From positions 2,423,501-2,487,500 of the forward strand of contig NC_009937.1 of the NCBI RefSeq assembly GCF_000010525.1: DNA of 64,000 nt. Direction: 5' to 3'. The notes under the pieces are model-generated. The model was not told the DNA's origin and did not search any database. It was given only the letters and a program-made list of their open reading frames with translations. Source of the DNA: Azorhizobium caulinodans ORS 571. Its GTDB lineage: Bacteria; Pseudomonadota; Alphaproteobacteria; Rhizobiales; Xanthobacteraceae. Position 1 is the stretch's first letter. Each line of letters starts with the position of its first letter. This document shows positions 1-8,473 of the stretch, in pieces. Both the position numbers and the translations under genes were made by a program.

Positions 1-2
1 CC

Positions 3-842
3 GCCATCGGCGCGGATGGCGCGGCTGGCCATGCCATCGAATATGCAGGCTCGGTCGTGCGCGGCCTCTCCATGGAAGGGCGGCTCACGCTCTGCAACCT
101 CTCCATCGAGGCGGGCGGGCGCTGCGGCATGATCGCCCCTGACGCCACGACCCTCGATTATGTGCGCGGGCGGCCCTATGCGCCCGAAGGCGCGTTGTTC
201 GATGCGGCGGCGGAGGCGTGGCTGGCGCTCGGCAGTGATGCGGATGCGGAATTTGACCGTGAGGTGGTGCTGGATGGCGATGCCATAGCGCCCATCGTCA
301 CTTGGGGCACGAGCCCCGAGGATGCGCTGCCCATCACCGCCACCGTGCCTGATCCCGAGCGGGTGGACGACGCGGCGAAGGCCGCCCACATCCGCGATGC
401 CGTCTCCTACATGGACCTGCGGCCGGGCCAGCGGCTCAGCGACATTGCGGTGGACCGCGTCTTCATCGGCTCCTGCACCAACAGCCGGATCGAGGATCTG
501 CGCGCCGCCGCCGCCGTTCTAGCGGGGCGTTCCGCCAAGGTGCCGGGGCTCGTGTCGCCCGGTTCCGCACTGGTGAAGCGGCAGGCGGAGGAGGAGGGAC
601 TGGACGCCATCTTCCGCGCCGCCGGCCTTGAATGGGTGGAAGCCGGCTGCTCCATGTGCGTCGGCATGAATGGCGATCTCGTGCCGGCCGGTGAGCGCTG
701 CGCCTCCACCACCAATCGCAATTTCAAGGGCCGGCAGGGGCCCGGCGCCCGCACGCACCTCATGTCTCCCGCCATGGTGGCTGCGGCGGCCGTGACGGGC
801 CATCTCACCGACATGCGCCCGCTGCTTGAGGGGAGGAACTGA
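3..842 (+). CDS. leuC: 3-isopropylmalate dehydratase-type large subunit (LeuC family), 5'-truncated by window edge
   Basis: Large subunit of an aconitase-superfamily hydro-lyase that moves water across a dicarboxylate or tricarboxylate using a [4Fe-4S] cluster. The reading frame is open from the window edge, so the N-terminus is missing. Visible family motifs are [25 protein letters not shown], the cluster-ligand stretch FIGSCTNSR (Cys near 473), and [13 protein letters not shown] with two more Cys (about 650-660). The stop overlaps the start of the small-subunit gene (TGATG). The neighbours are a GntR regulator and a transporter, not leuA or leuB, so the pair may be a catabolic paralogue (maleate, citraconate or dimethylmaleate hydratase type) rather than the leucine-pathway enzyme. 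The fold is certain; the substrate is not. Confidence 0.93.
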   Translation, partial: AIGADGAAGHAIEYAGSVVRGLSMEGRLTLCNLSIEAGGRCGMIAPDATTLDYVRGRPYAPEGALFDAAAEAWLALGSDADAEFDREVVLDGDAIAPIVTWGTSPEDALPITATVPDPERVDDAAKAAHIRDAVSYMDLRPGQRLSDIAVDRVFIGSCTNSRIEDLRAAAAVLAGRSAKVPGLVSPGSALVKRQAEEEGLDAIFRAAGLEWVEAGCSMCVGMNGDLVPAGERCASTTNRNFKGRQGPGARTHLMSPAMVAAAAVTGHLTDMRPLLEGRN

Positions 843-1456
843 TGCAGCCCTTCATCCGGCTCGAATCCATCGGCTGCCCGCTCCCGCTCACGGGCGTTGA
901 CACCGACCAGCTTATCCCCGCGCGCTTCATGAAGCGCTCGCGGGCGGAAGGCTATGGCGGCTATCTGCTGCATGACCTGCGGTTTGAGGGGGAGGGCAAG
1001 CCGATTGCCGACTTCCCGCTCAACCAGCCGCTCTATCAGAGCGCGGAAGTGCTGGTGGCGCGGCGCAATTTCGGCAGCGGCTCGTCCCGTGAGGCGGCGG
1101 TCTATGCGCTGGCGGACTTCGGCTTCCGTTGCGTTGTGGCACCCAGTTTCGGCGACATCTTCGCCTCCAACGCCGTGAACAACGGCCTGCTGCCCGCACG
1201 CGTCTCGGAGGCTGATTGCGAGGCGCTGCTGGCGGGGCTCGCAACGCAGAATCGCATGGTGGTGGACCTTGAGGCCTGCACCATCGTCTGCGGCAATCTG
1301 AGCGTCCCCTTCGAGGTGGACCCCGTGTGGCGCACCAAGCTGCTCAATGGTTGGGACGACATCGACCTCACCCTGAGCCGGCAGGCGGAAATCGCCGCCT
1401 TCACGGCCTCCGACGCGAGCCTGCGCCCATGGATGGCGCCGCGCCGTCCGGAATGA
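842..1456 (+). CDS. leuD: 3-isopropylmalate dehydratase-type small subunit (LeuD family)
   Basis: Small (swivel-domain) subunit partnering the preceding LeuC-type protein. At 204 aa it has the normal LeuD length. It contains the family landmarks GVDTDQLIPARFMK, NFGSGSSREAAVYAL (substrate-binding loop) and VVAPSFGDIFASNAVNNGLLP. Its ATG shares one base with the LeuC stop, so the two are translationally coupled and should form a heterodimer. As for the large subunit, the catabolic neighbourhood makes a role outside leucine synthesis plausible. Confidence 0.94.
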   Translation: MQPFIRLESIGCPLPLTGVDTDQLIPARFMKRSRAEGYGGYLLHDLRFEGEGKPIADFPLNQPLYQSAEVLVARRNFGSGSSREAAVYALADFGFRCVVAPSFGDIFASNAVNNGLLPARVSEADCEALLAGLATQNRMVVDLEACTIVCGNLSVPFEVDPVWRTKLLNGWDDIDLTLSRQAEIAAFTASDASLRPWMAPRRPE

Positions 1457-1508
1457 TGCGCAAAGCTCCACCTGGGCGCTTGACAGCAGCCGGGTGGAGC
1501 GGTCTCTT

Positions 1509-1539
1509 AAGACAGAAACCTGTCTTATATTAAAGACAG
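1509..1539. promoter_or_regulatory. Overlapping inverted repeats, likely GntR operator
   Basis: Three copies of one heptamer occur in alternating orientation: AAGACAG (1509-1515), CTGTCTT (1520-1526) and AAGACAG (1533-1539). They form two overlapping dyads with 4-nt and 6-nt spacers, 7-14 nt upstream of the GntR-family gene. This A+T-rich block in otherwise very GC-rich DNA is typical of an operator overlapping a promoter. Binding by the adjacent regulator (autoregulation plus control of the downstream operon) is inferred. Confidence 0.7.
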
Positions 1540-1552
1540 ATCAGGGATGCCC

Positions 1553-2407
1553 ATGTCGAGCGTCGAACCGCTGAAGGCCCGCCGGCTCTACCTGCTCTTG
1601 CGCGACCGCATCCTCAGCGGCGAGGCGAGCCCGGAGAGCCGTCTGCCGAGCGAGCCGGCGCTGGCCTCCACCTATGGCGTGTCCCGCGTCACCGTGCGCC
1701 GCGCGCTCGATGAACTGGCCCGCGAGGGCCTCATCGAGCGCCGCCCCGGCTCCGGCACCTTCGTCAGCGGCAATGCCGCTTCCGCGCCCATGGTGGCGGA
1801 CTTCTCCAACGTGCTCACGCATCTGGTGGAGATGGGCCGGCGCACCGGCGTGAAGCTGCTTTCCTTCGGCTATCTCGCGCCGACGCCCGCGCTGGCGGAA
1901 GAGCTGAAGCTGGAGGCGGGCGAGCGGGTGCAGCGCTCAGTGCGCGTGCGCCTCATCGACGGCCAGCCCTTCTCCTATCTGGTCACCCACGTTCCCGAGC
2001 GCATCGGCATTTCCTATTCGGAGGCGGATCTGGCCTCCACCCCCCTGCTGGAACTGCTGGAACGCTCCGGCCTTGCCGCCGAGCGGGCGAGCCAGACCAT
2101 CGGCGCGGCGCTCGCCGGCCCGGAGGTGGCGCAGGCGCTGGATCTTGAGATCGGCGCGGCGCTGCTGTCCATGACCCGTGTGGTCTATGAGCCCTCCGGG
2201 CGCGGGATCGAGCACCTGCAGGCGCTCTACCGGCCGGACCGCTATTCCTTCCATCTCGATCTTGTCCGCACGGGCGATGTGGGCGAGAGGCGCTGGGCGC
2301 CGGTCGCCGTTCCGCGCGGTCTCGAAACCAAGGCCGCAGCCAAAGCACCGGCCAATCAGAAAAGACGCCCGAAAAGGGCCGATCCTCAGAGGAGAACTGC
2401 GAGATGA
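1553..2407 (+). CDS. GntR-family transcriptional regulator, HutC/UTRA subfamily
   Basis: DNA-binding regulator with an N-terminal winged helix (about residues 10-75: LPSEPALASTYGVSRVTVRRAL, then LIERRPGSGTFVSG, the classic GntR wing) and a C-terminal UTRA ligand-binding domain (about 95-235, including VTHVPERIG). A start at 1553 is preferred because AGGG (1543-1546) is well spaced for it; the in-frame ATG at 1547 sits almost on that site. The stop overlaps the next gene (ATGA), so the regulator is the first gene of the transport operon. The effector is probably the transported substrate or a catabolite. Confidence 0.92.
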   Translation: MSSVEPLKARRLYLLLRDRILSGEASPESRLPSEPALASTYGVSRVTVRRALDELAREGLIERRPGSGTFVSGNAASAPMVADFSNVLTHLVEMGRRTGVKLLSFGYLAPTPALAEELKLEAGERVQRSVRVRLIDGQPFSYLVTHVPERIGISYSEADLASTPLLELLERSGLAAERASQTIGAALAGPEVAQALDLEIGAALLSMTRVVYEPSGRGIEHLQALYRPDRYSFHLDLVRTGDVGERRWAPVAVPRGLETKAAAKAPANQKRRPKRADPQRRTAR

Positions 2408-3627
2408 CCATCTGGACGACGCCTCTCGGCCGTCGTGCGGTCCTGAAGGGCAGCACGGCAGCGCTTGCGACCCTCGCCATGCCCGCCATCGTGCGCGGTG
2501 CTGAGCCCGCGCCCATCAAGGTGGGCGTGCTCCAGCCGGTCACCGGCGCGCTGGCCATGGATGGTGAATATGGCCGCACCGGTGCCGAATTCGCCATCGC
2601 CGCCGTGAACGCGGCGGGCGGCATCAAGTCGCTCGGCGGCGCCAAGCTTGAGATGGTGTTCGGCGATGCCCGATCGAACCCCGAGGCGGGCACGCAGGAA
2701 GTGGAGCGGATGCAGGGCGAGGGCGTGGTGGCCGTCGTCGGCGGCTTCGCCAGCGGCATCTGCCTTGCCGCCAGCCAGACCGCTGCGCGCTATGACCTGC
2801 CCTATCTCGTGGACGTGGGCGTCTCGGATCAGATCGTCCAGCGCGGCCTCAAGAACACCTTCCGCTTCGGCCCCGGCTTCGGCGTCTGCACACGGTCGGC
2901 CCTCGATAATCTCGCCCGCATCAACGAGGCCGCCGGCAAGCCGGCCAAGACCGTCGTGCTGGTGCACGAGGATGGCTTGTTCGGCAGTGGCCTCGCCAAG
3001 GTGATGCAGGCGGAACTGCCCAAGCTCGGCTTCGAGATCCTCGACACCATTCCGGTGCCGACCCCCTCGCGTGATCTGTCCAACGTGGTGCTGCGCCTGC
3101 GCTCGCTGAACCCGGACATCGTGATGCCGAGCACCTACTACGGCGAGACGGTGCTGCTCGCCCGCACCATGCAGCAGCAGCGCGTGCGGCCGAAGGCGGT
3201 CTATGGCGTGCTGAACGGCGCCGCCTCCAACATGCGCTTCGTGAAGGAATTCCCCGAAGCCGCCGACAAGATCATGGACTGCAATCACTGGTACGACCCG
3301 CGCAAGGCAGGCGCCCAGGCGCTGCTGAAGGCGGTGGCGGATGCCGGCAAGGGCTGGAACTACAACCTGCCCATGAACTATTCCTGCGTCGGCCTGCTGG
3401 CGGACGCGCTGGAGCGCGCCGGCTCCACGGACCGCGCCAAGGTGATCGACGCGCTTGCCGCCTCCACCTGGGCGGACCATGTGATGCCCTACGGCCCCAC
3501 CAAGTTCGTGGACGGCCAGAACCAGGGCGCGGCTCCGGTCTCGCTTCAGGTGCAGAACGGTGCCATCCGCGTCGTCTATCCGGAGGCCTTCTCCGACGCC
3601 AAGGCCATCTTCCCGGTCCGGTCCTGA
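2404..3627 (+). CDS. ABC transporter substrate-binding protein, branched-chain amino acid type
   Basis: Periplasmic type-I binding protein (Peripla_BP_6 class) delivering substrate to the LivHMGF-like transporter encoded just downstream. The N-terminus has a twin-arginine-like export signal (GRRAVLKGSTAALATLAMPA), with cleavage probably near VRGAEP. The mature part begins KVGVLQPVTGALAMDGEYGRTG, the usual start of this fold, and shows GGFASGICLAASQTAARYDLPYL typical of the hinge region. Length (407 aa) is normal. Many members with this architecture bind amides, aromatic acids or urea rather than leucine, so the ligand is open. Confidence 0.92.
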   Translation: MTIWTTPLGRRAVLKGSTAALATLAMPAIVRGAEPAPIKVGVLQPVTGALAMDGEYGRTGAEFAIAAVNAAGGIKSLGGAKLEMVFGDARSNPEAGTQEVERMQGEGVVAVVGGFASGICLAASQTAARYDLPYLVDVGVSDQIVQRGLKNTFRFGPGFGVCTRSALDNLARINEAAGKPAKTVVLVHEDGLFGSGLAKVMQAELPKLGFEILDTIPVPTPSRDLSNVVLRLRSLNPDIVMPSTYYGETVLLARTMQQQRVRPKAVYGVLNGAASNMRFVKEFPEAADKIMDCNHWYDPRKAGAQALLKAVADAGKGWNYNLPMNYSCVGLLADALERAGSTDRAKVIDALAASTWADHVMPYGPTKFVDGQNQGAAPVSLQVQNGAIRVVYPEAFSDAKAIFPVRS

Positions 3628-3634
3628 TCCCCGT

Positions 3635-3687
3635 GGCGCCGGAGCGATCCGGCGCCGTCCCCTCGATGCACCGGCCCATGGGCCGGT
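3635..3687 (+). other. Two strong hairpins between binding-protein and permease genes
   Basis: GGCGCCGGA (3635-3643) and TCCGGCGCC (3648-3656) form a 9-bp stem closed by a GCGA loop. An 18-bp perfect palindrome follows at 3670-3687 (ACCGGCCCATGGGCCGGT). Hairpins in this position commonly stabilise or partially terminate the binding-protein mRNA, so that binding protein is made in excess over the membrane subunits. There is no T-run, so full termination is not expected. Confidence 0.65.
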
Positions 3688-3708
3688 CAGCGAGCGCTGG
3701 ATGATTTG

Positions 3709-4581
3709 ATGTATTCGCTCCCCATCCTTCTGGAAGCCACGGTGAACGGGCTGCTCACCGGCGCGATCTACGCGCTGGTGGCGCTCGGTCTAACGCTTGT
3801 CTATGGCGTCCTGCACATCATCAATTTCGCCCATGGCGCGTTCCTGACGCTGGCCATGTTCGCGGTATGGATCGCCTTCAGCGTCTTCGGGCTCGATCCG
3901 TATCTGGCCATTCCCGTGCTGGCGCTGCTGTTCTTCGCCGTCGGCTATGGCACGCAGCGCTATGTGATCGGCCCGGCGAGCCATGGGGATGACGGCAATA
4001 TCCTGCTGGTGACGCTCGGCCTCTCCATAGTGCTGGAGAATGTGCTGCTGGCACTGTTCCGCGCCGATACGCGCACCATCGCCACCGATTATGCCTTCGA
4101 CGTGTTCGAGGTGGGCCCGATGCTCATCTCCCGTGCGCGGCTCTATGGCTTCCTTGCCGCCATGGTGGTGGCGGTGCTGCTGTGGCTGCTGCTGGCCCGC
4201 ACCGACACCGGCAAGGCCATCCGCGCCGTCGCCAAGGAGAAGCTGGGCGCGAGTCTCGTCGGCATCAATGTGAAGCACATCTTCGCCGTGACCTTCGGCA
4301 TCGGTTGCGCGACGCTCGCTATCGCCGCCTGCCTGCTGATGCCCATCTTCTATGTGAACCCGCGCGTCGGTCAGGCCTTCGTGCTGGTGGCCTTCACCAT
4401 CGTGGTGCTGGGCGGCATGGGCTCCATTCCCGGCGCGGTCATCGGCGGGCTGTTCATCGGCGTGGTGGAGAGCCTCACAGGCCTCTTCCTCGGCGACAGC
4501 CTGGGCCAGATCGGCATCTTCCTCATCTTCATCCTTGTCCTGCTGCTGCGGCCCAGCGGCCTGTTCGGAGCCCGGGCCTGA
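3709..4581 (+). CDS. livH: Branched-chain amino acid-type ABC permease (LivH family)
   Basis: Inner-membrane permease subunit of about 290 aa with several hydrophobic segments. The signature GAIYALVALGLTLVYGVLHIINFAHGAF near the N-terminus is diagnostic of LivH. The conserved cytoplasmic loop RAVAKEKLGASLVGINV lies around residues 170-190, and the C-terminus has VLGGMGSIPGAVIGGL. ATG 3709 is preferred over the TTG immediately before it. The stop overlaps the next permease start by one base. Confidence 0.94.
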   Translation: MYSLPILLEATVNGLLTGAIYALVALGLTLVYGVLHIINFAHGAFLTLAMFAVWIAFSVFGLDPYLAIPVLALLFFAVGYGTQRYVIGPASHGDDGNILLVTLGLSIVLENVLLALFRADTRTIATDYAFDVFEVGPMLISRARLYGFLAAMVVAVLLWLLLARTDTGKAIRAVAKEKLGASLVGINVKHIFAVTFGIGCATLAIAACLLMPIFYVNPRVGQAFVLVAFTIVVLGGMGSIPGAVIGGLFIGVVESLTGLFLGDSLGQIGIFLIFILVLLLRPSGLFGARA

Positions 4582-5552
4582 TGACGCGCGGCATCCTCCC
4601 CCTTCTCGCCCTTGTGGTACTCATCGCGGCGCTGCCGCTGGTGACGGCCTCCAACACGGCCATCAATTTCGTCGTCTTCGTGCTCATCATCGCTCTGGGC
4701 GCGCAGGGCTGGAACCTGCTCGGTGGTGTCGGCGGCCAGTTCTCCTTCGGCCATGCGGCCTTCTTCGGCACGGGCGCCTATGTCTCGGCCGTGCTTCAGG
4801 CCCGCTTCGGCGTGAACGCCTGGGTGGCCTTCGCGGCCGGTGTCGCCATGGGCGCGCTGGTGGGCTGGGTCATTGGTTTCCTGAGCTTCCGGGCCGGCCT
4901 GCGTGGCTCCTATTTCGCTCTTGTCACGCTCGCATTCGCGGAAGTGTTGCGCATTCTTGCCAATGCCCTGCCCATCACCGGCGGCGGCGCGGGCCTGCTG
5001 CTGAAGCTCGATTTGGGCCTCGGCAACTTCCAGTTCTCCAGCCGCGCCGTTTTCCTCTGGATCGCGCTGGCGCTGGTGGCGGCGGGGCTTCTGCTGTGCC
5101 GCTGGATCGCGGATTCTCGCTTCGGCGCGCAGCTCGTCGCCGTGCGCGAGAATGAGGATGCGGCGCGCGCGCTCGGCGTCGACGTGCTGAAGGTGAAGCT
5201 CAAGGCCATTACCCTTTCCGGCGCGCTCACCGCCGCTGCCGGGGCCTTCTATCTTCAGTATTTCCTCTATCTCGACGCCAACATCGCCTATGGCGTGTGG
5301 ATCTCGGTGGAGGTGCTGCTGGCGGCCATGGTGGGCGGCCGGGGCACGGTGCTCGGGCCGCTGGTGGGCGCTTTCGCGCTCCATGGCCTCGGCGATGTCA
5401 CCAAGCAATATGCCGGCGGCATTCCCGGCATCGATCTCGCCGTCTATGGCGCGGTGCTGATCTTCGTGGTGGCCTTCGCCCCCTCGGGCCTCATCGGGCT
5501 GGTGCAACGTCTGTTCGCCCGCCGCTCCACGGCCGCGCAGGGAGGCGCATGA
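4581..5552 (+). CDS. livM: Branched-chain amino acid-type ABC permease (LivM family)
   Basis: Second inner-membrane permease, 323 aa from ATG 4581, which overlaps the LivH stop. LivM landmarks are ALGAQGWNLLGGVGGQFSFGHAAFFGTGAY, the EAA-like loop AVRENEDAARALGVDVLKVKLKA and the C-terminal MVGGRGTVLGPLVGA. The frame stays open upstream inside livH, but that part does not resemble a permease and is treated as shadow. It forms the transmembrane heterodimer with LivH. Confidence 0.93.
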   Translation: MTRGILPLLALVVLIAALPLVTASNTAINFVVFVLIIALGAQGWNLLGGVGGQFSFGHAAFFGTGAYVSAVLQARFGVNAWVAFAAGVAMGALVGWVIGFLSFRAGLRGSYFALVTLAFAEVLRILANALPITGGGAGLLLKLDLGLGNFQFSSRAVFLWIALALVAAGLLLCRWIADSRFGAQLVAVRENEDAARALGVDVLKVKLKAITLSGALTAAAGAFYLQYFLYLDANIAYGVWISVEVLLAAMVGGRGTVLGPLVGAFALHGLGDVTKQYAGGIPGIDLAVYGAVLIFVVAFAPSGLIGLVQRLFARRSTAAQGGA

Positions 5553-6298
5553 TGCTGGAGGTCTCCGACATCACCATGCGCTTCGGTGGCCTCGTCGCCA
5601 TCTCGGACGCCTCCTTGAGCGTGCCGAAGGGCGGGCTCGTGGGGCTCATCGGGCCGAACGGCGCCGGCAAGACGACGCTCTTCACAATCATCGCCGGCTT
5701 CCAGATGCCGACCGCTGGCCGCGTGCGGTTCGATGGGGCGGACATCACCAGCCAGCCGGCCCATGTGCGGGCGCAGCACGGCATCGCCCGCACCTTCCAG
5801 ATCGTCCAGCCCTTTGCCGGGCTGAACGTGCGGGAGAACATCGCGGTGGGCTCCTATCTGCGCCATCCGCGCCGGGCCGATGCCCACGCGAAGGCGGAAG
5901 CGGTGGCGGCGCAGGTGGGTCTCGCGGCGGAGCTGGACAAGCCGGCGGCGAGCCTCACGGTTGCCGGACGCAAGAGGCTGGAACTTGCCCGCGCGCTTGC
6001 CACCGAGCCCAAGCTCCTGCTGCTGGACGAGGTGCTGGCGGGCCTCAACCCCTCCGAGATCCGCGACATCATTCCGGTGATCGAGGGCATCCGCGCCAGC
6101 GGCGTCACCATCCTGATGATCGAGCATGTGATGCAGGCGGTGATGAGCCTGTGCGAGCAGGTCTATGTGCTGGCACAGGGCCGCATGATCGCCCACGGCC
6201 CGCCCCGCGAGGTCTGCGCCGATGCGCAGGTGATCGAAGCCTATCTCGGCAAGGGCGCCGCCGGGCGCATCAATGGCGGGGAGGCGGCCCATGCTTGA
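5549..6298 (+). CDS. livG: ABC transporter ATP-binding protein (LivG family)
   Basis: ATPase subunit of the importer. Walker A is GLIGPNGAGKTTLF (about residues 30-43), the Q-loop region is IARTFQIVQPFAGLNVREN, and Walker B is LLLLDEVLAGLN followed by the switch His in LMIEHVM. The usual LSGG signature is degenerate here (SLTVAGRKRLELARAL), as is often seen in LivG-type subunits. Start choice is between ATG 5549 and ATG 5552, both in frame; GGAGG at 5541-5545 favours 5552 slightly. It overlaps livM by 4 nt. Confidence 0.93.
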   Translation: MMLEVSDITMRFGGLVAISDASLSVPKGGLVGLIGPNGAGKTTLFTIIAGFQMPTAGRVRFDGADITSQPAHVRAQHGIARTFQIVQPFAGLNVRENIAVGSYLRHPRRADAHAKAEAVAAQVGLAAELDKPAASLTVAGRKRLELARALATEPKLLLLDEVLAGLNPSEIRDIIPVIEGIRASGVTILMIEHVMQAVMSLCEQVYVLAQGRMIAHGPPREVCADAQVIEAYLGKGAAGRINGGEAAHA

Positions 6299-6992
6299 GG
6301 TTCGCGGCCTGCGCGCGGGCTATGGCGCCGTTGAGGTGCTGCGCGGCATCGACCTTCAGGTGAAGGCGGGTGAGATCATCGCCGTGCTCGGCTCCAACGG
6401 CGTTGGCAAGACAACGCTGAACAAGGTGCTCTCGGGCGTGCTGCCGCTCAGCGCGGGCGAGGTGACGTTCGAGGGGCGGCGGCTCAATGGCCTGTCGCCG
6501 GCGGATATTGTCGAGGCGGGGCTCATCCATGTGCCGGAGGGGCGCAAGATCTTCCCGAACATGAGCGTGCGGGAAAATCTCGAGCTCGGCAGCTATCGTC
6601 GTGCCCGTCCGCGCCGCGCGGCCAATCTGGAGCGGGTGTTCACCACCTTCCCCCGCCTGCGCGAGCGCATGACGCAGGCTGCGGGGACGCTCTCCGGCGG
6701 CGAGCAGCAGATGGTGGCCATCGGGCGCGGCATGATGGCCGAGCCGAAACTGCTGATCCTCGATGAACCCTCCCTCGGCCTTTCGCCTTTGCTGGTGGAG
6801 GAGATGTTCGCGCTCATCCAGCGGCTGAATGCGGGGGGGCTGCCCATCATGCTGGTGGAGCAGAATGTGGTGCAGTCGCTGGAAATGGCGTCGCGCGCCT
6901 ACATCATCGAGAACGGGCTGGTGACGCTGGAAGGCGCGGCCGCCGACATCCGCAGCGATCCCGAACTCAAGCGCGCCTATCTGGGGCTTTGA
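6291..6992 (+). CDS. livF: ABC transporter ATP-binding protein (LivF family)
   Basis: Second ATPase, 233 aa. Walker A is VLGSNGVGKTTLNK, the signature is TLSGGEQQMVAIGR, and Walker B is LLILDEPSLGLSPLLVEE, followed by LVEQN. The sequence ending YLGL is the usual LivF C-terminus. ATG 6291 is chosen because GGGGAGG (6278-6284) sits at the right distance; an in-frame ATG at 6273 would lack a site. It completes the five-part high-affinity importer. Confidence 0.94.
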   Translation: MLEVRGLRAGYGAVEVLRGIDLQVKAGEIIAVLGSNGVGKTTLNKVLSGVLPLSAGEVTFEGRRLNGLSPADIVEAGLIHVPEGRKIFPNMSVRENLELGSYRRARPRRAANLERVFTTFPRLRERMTQAAGTLSGGEQQMVAIGRGMMAEPKLLILDEPSLGLSPLLVEEMFALIQRLNAGGLPIMLVEQNVVQSLEMASRAYIIENGLVTLEGAAADIRSDPELKRAYLGL

Positions 6993-6993
6993 C

Positions 6994-8388
6994 ATGAGCA
7001 TCGTCACGCCGGGCGTCGTGCCCGCTTCCGTCCTGCTCAGCGAACCGGCCCCCGAATGGCTGGGCCGCTGGACGCAGTTTGCCGCGGACTTGCGCTTCGA
7101 AGACCTGCCGGACGAGGTGATCGCCCGTGCCAAGCTTGTGCTGCTGGACAGCATCGGCGTCATCGCCGCCGGAATGCAAGAGCCGGAGATGGCCGCGCTG
7201 GTGGTGCGCCTCGGCGCCCGGCGCGCCGGGAAGGCGGCAGCCATCGGCGCGGGGCAGGGGCTTGATGCGCGCGATGCCGCGCTCGTCAACGGCACCGCCG
7301 GCACCATGCTGGAGCTGGACGAGGGCAACCAATATGCCCGCGGCCATCCCGCCATCCATGTGGTGCCGGCCCTGCTGGCGCTGGCGGCGGAGACGGATGT
7401 TTCCGGTCCCGAACTCATCGTCGCGCTGGCGCTGGGCTATGAGATCGGCGCGCGCATCGGTATCGCCTCGCGCCTCAAGGTCACCATGCATCCGCATGGC
7501 ACCTGGGGCACGGTGGGGGCGGCGCTTGGCGTCGCGAAGCTTCATGGGGCGGATGCGGGCGAGATCGGCCGCGCCATCGGTATCGCTTCATCGCTGGGCC
7601 TCTCCACCAGCCGCCGCACCATGCTGGAAGGCGCGACGGTGCGGAACTGCTACGCCGGCTTTTCCAACCAGCTCGGTCTCACGGCGTGGGATCTGGCGCA
7701 GGCGGGTCTCATGCCCGAGCGCGATGGCATCGGCACCGTCTATGGCACCGTGATCGCGGATGATTTCCGCCCCGAGGTCATGGTGGACGAACTGGGGTCG
7801 CGCTGGGAGATCGCCCGCAATTACTTCAAGCGCCACGCGGCCTGTCGCTACACCCACGGCGCGCTGGATGCGCTCATGGGCATCATGGAAGACGCCGGGG
7901 GGCTCAATCCGGACAACATCGAGCACATCATAGTGGACACCTATGTGTGGGCCGCCCAGCTCGATCACCCCGCCCCGCAGACCATGCTGGCGGCGAAATT
8001 CTCGCTGCCCTTCGCCCTCGCCAGCGCCATCGTGCGCGGGCAGGCGGATGTGGAGGCCTTCCGCGATGCCGCCCGCGCCAATGCTGTGACCCAGGCCCTC
8101 GCTGCCCGCGTGGAGGTGCGCGAAGACCCCGCGCTCACCGCCAAGCTGCCGGGCCTGCGCCCGGCGCGCGTCACCGTCATGCTCAAGGGCAACCGCCAAT
8201 GGACGGCCGAGGTGCTGACCAATCGCGGCGACACCGAAGACCCCTACACGGCGGCGGAAGTGGAAGAGAAGTTCCGCGAACTCGCCGGCCCCGTGTGGCC
8301 TACCTCGCGGCTCGAGGCCATCGCCGGGGCGGTTGCCGGCCTCGACAAGGCGCCGACCCTGGCGCCGCTGCTCGATCTTCTGGCCTGA
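6994..8388 (+). CDS. MmgE/PrpD family protein
   Basis: 464-aa member of the MmgE/PrpD superfamily, which includes 2-methylcitrate dehydratase and cis-aconitate decarboxylase. Typical features are DLPDEVIARAKLVLLDSIGVIAAG near the N-terminus, NGTAGTMLELDEGNQYARGHPAIHVVPALLALA (about 95-130), the HPHGTWGTVGAALGVAKLHG block, and KRHAACRYTHGALDAL. It starts two bases after livF. The fold handles tri- or dicarboxylic acids by hydration/dehydration or decarboxylation; the family also contains members of unknown activity, so the reaction is left open. Confidence 0.9.
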   Translation: MSIVTPGVVPASVLLSEPAPEWLGRWTQFAADLRFEDLPDEVIARAKLVLLDSIGVIAAGMQEPEMAALVVRLGARRAGKAAAIGAGQGLDARDAALVNGTAGTMLELDEGNQYARGHPAIHVVPALLALAAETDVSGPELIVALALGYEIGARIGIASRLKVTMHPHGTWGTVGAALGVAKLHGADAGEIGRAIGIASSLGLSTSRRTMLEGATVRNCYAGFSNQLGLTAWDLAQAGLMPERDGIGTVYGTVIADDFRPEVMVDELGSRWEIARNYFKRHAACRYTHGALDALMGIMEDAGGLNPDNIEHIIVDTYVWAAQLDHPAPQTMLAAKFSLPFALASAIVRGQADVEAFRDAARANAVTQALAARVEVREDPALTAKLPGLRPARVTVMLKGNRQWTAEVLTNRGDTEDPYTAAEVEEKFRELAGPVWPTSRLEAIAGAVAGLDKAPTLAPLLDLLA

Positions 8389-8473
8389 GGCGAAACCGCC
8401 TCCGGCTTCTGTTGTGAACGGCGCCGTCCGGCCCATCGCTCCGGACCCCGCCCCTTTGGGAAAGACCTGTGCC

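Noticed and set aside
4182-4580. N-terminal extension of LivM within livH
   Set aside because: Arg-rich shadow sequence; the LivM start at 4581 overlaps the livH stop and gives the normal length.
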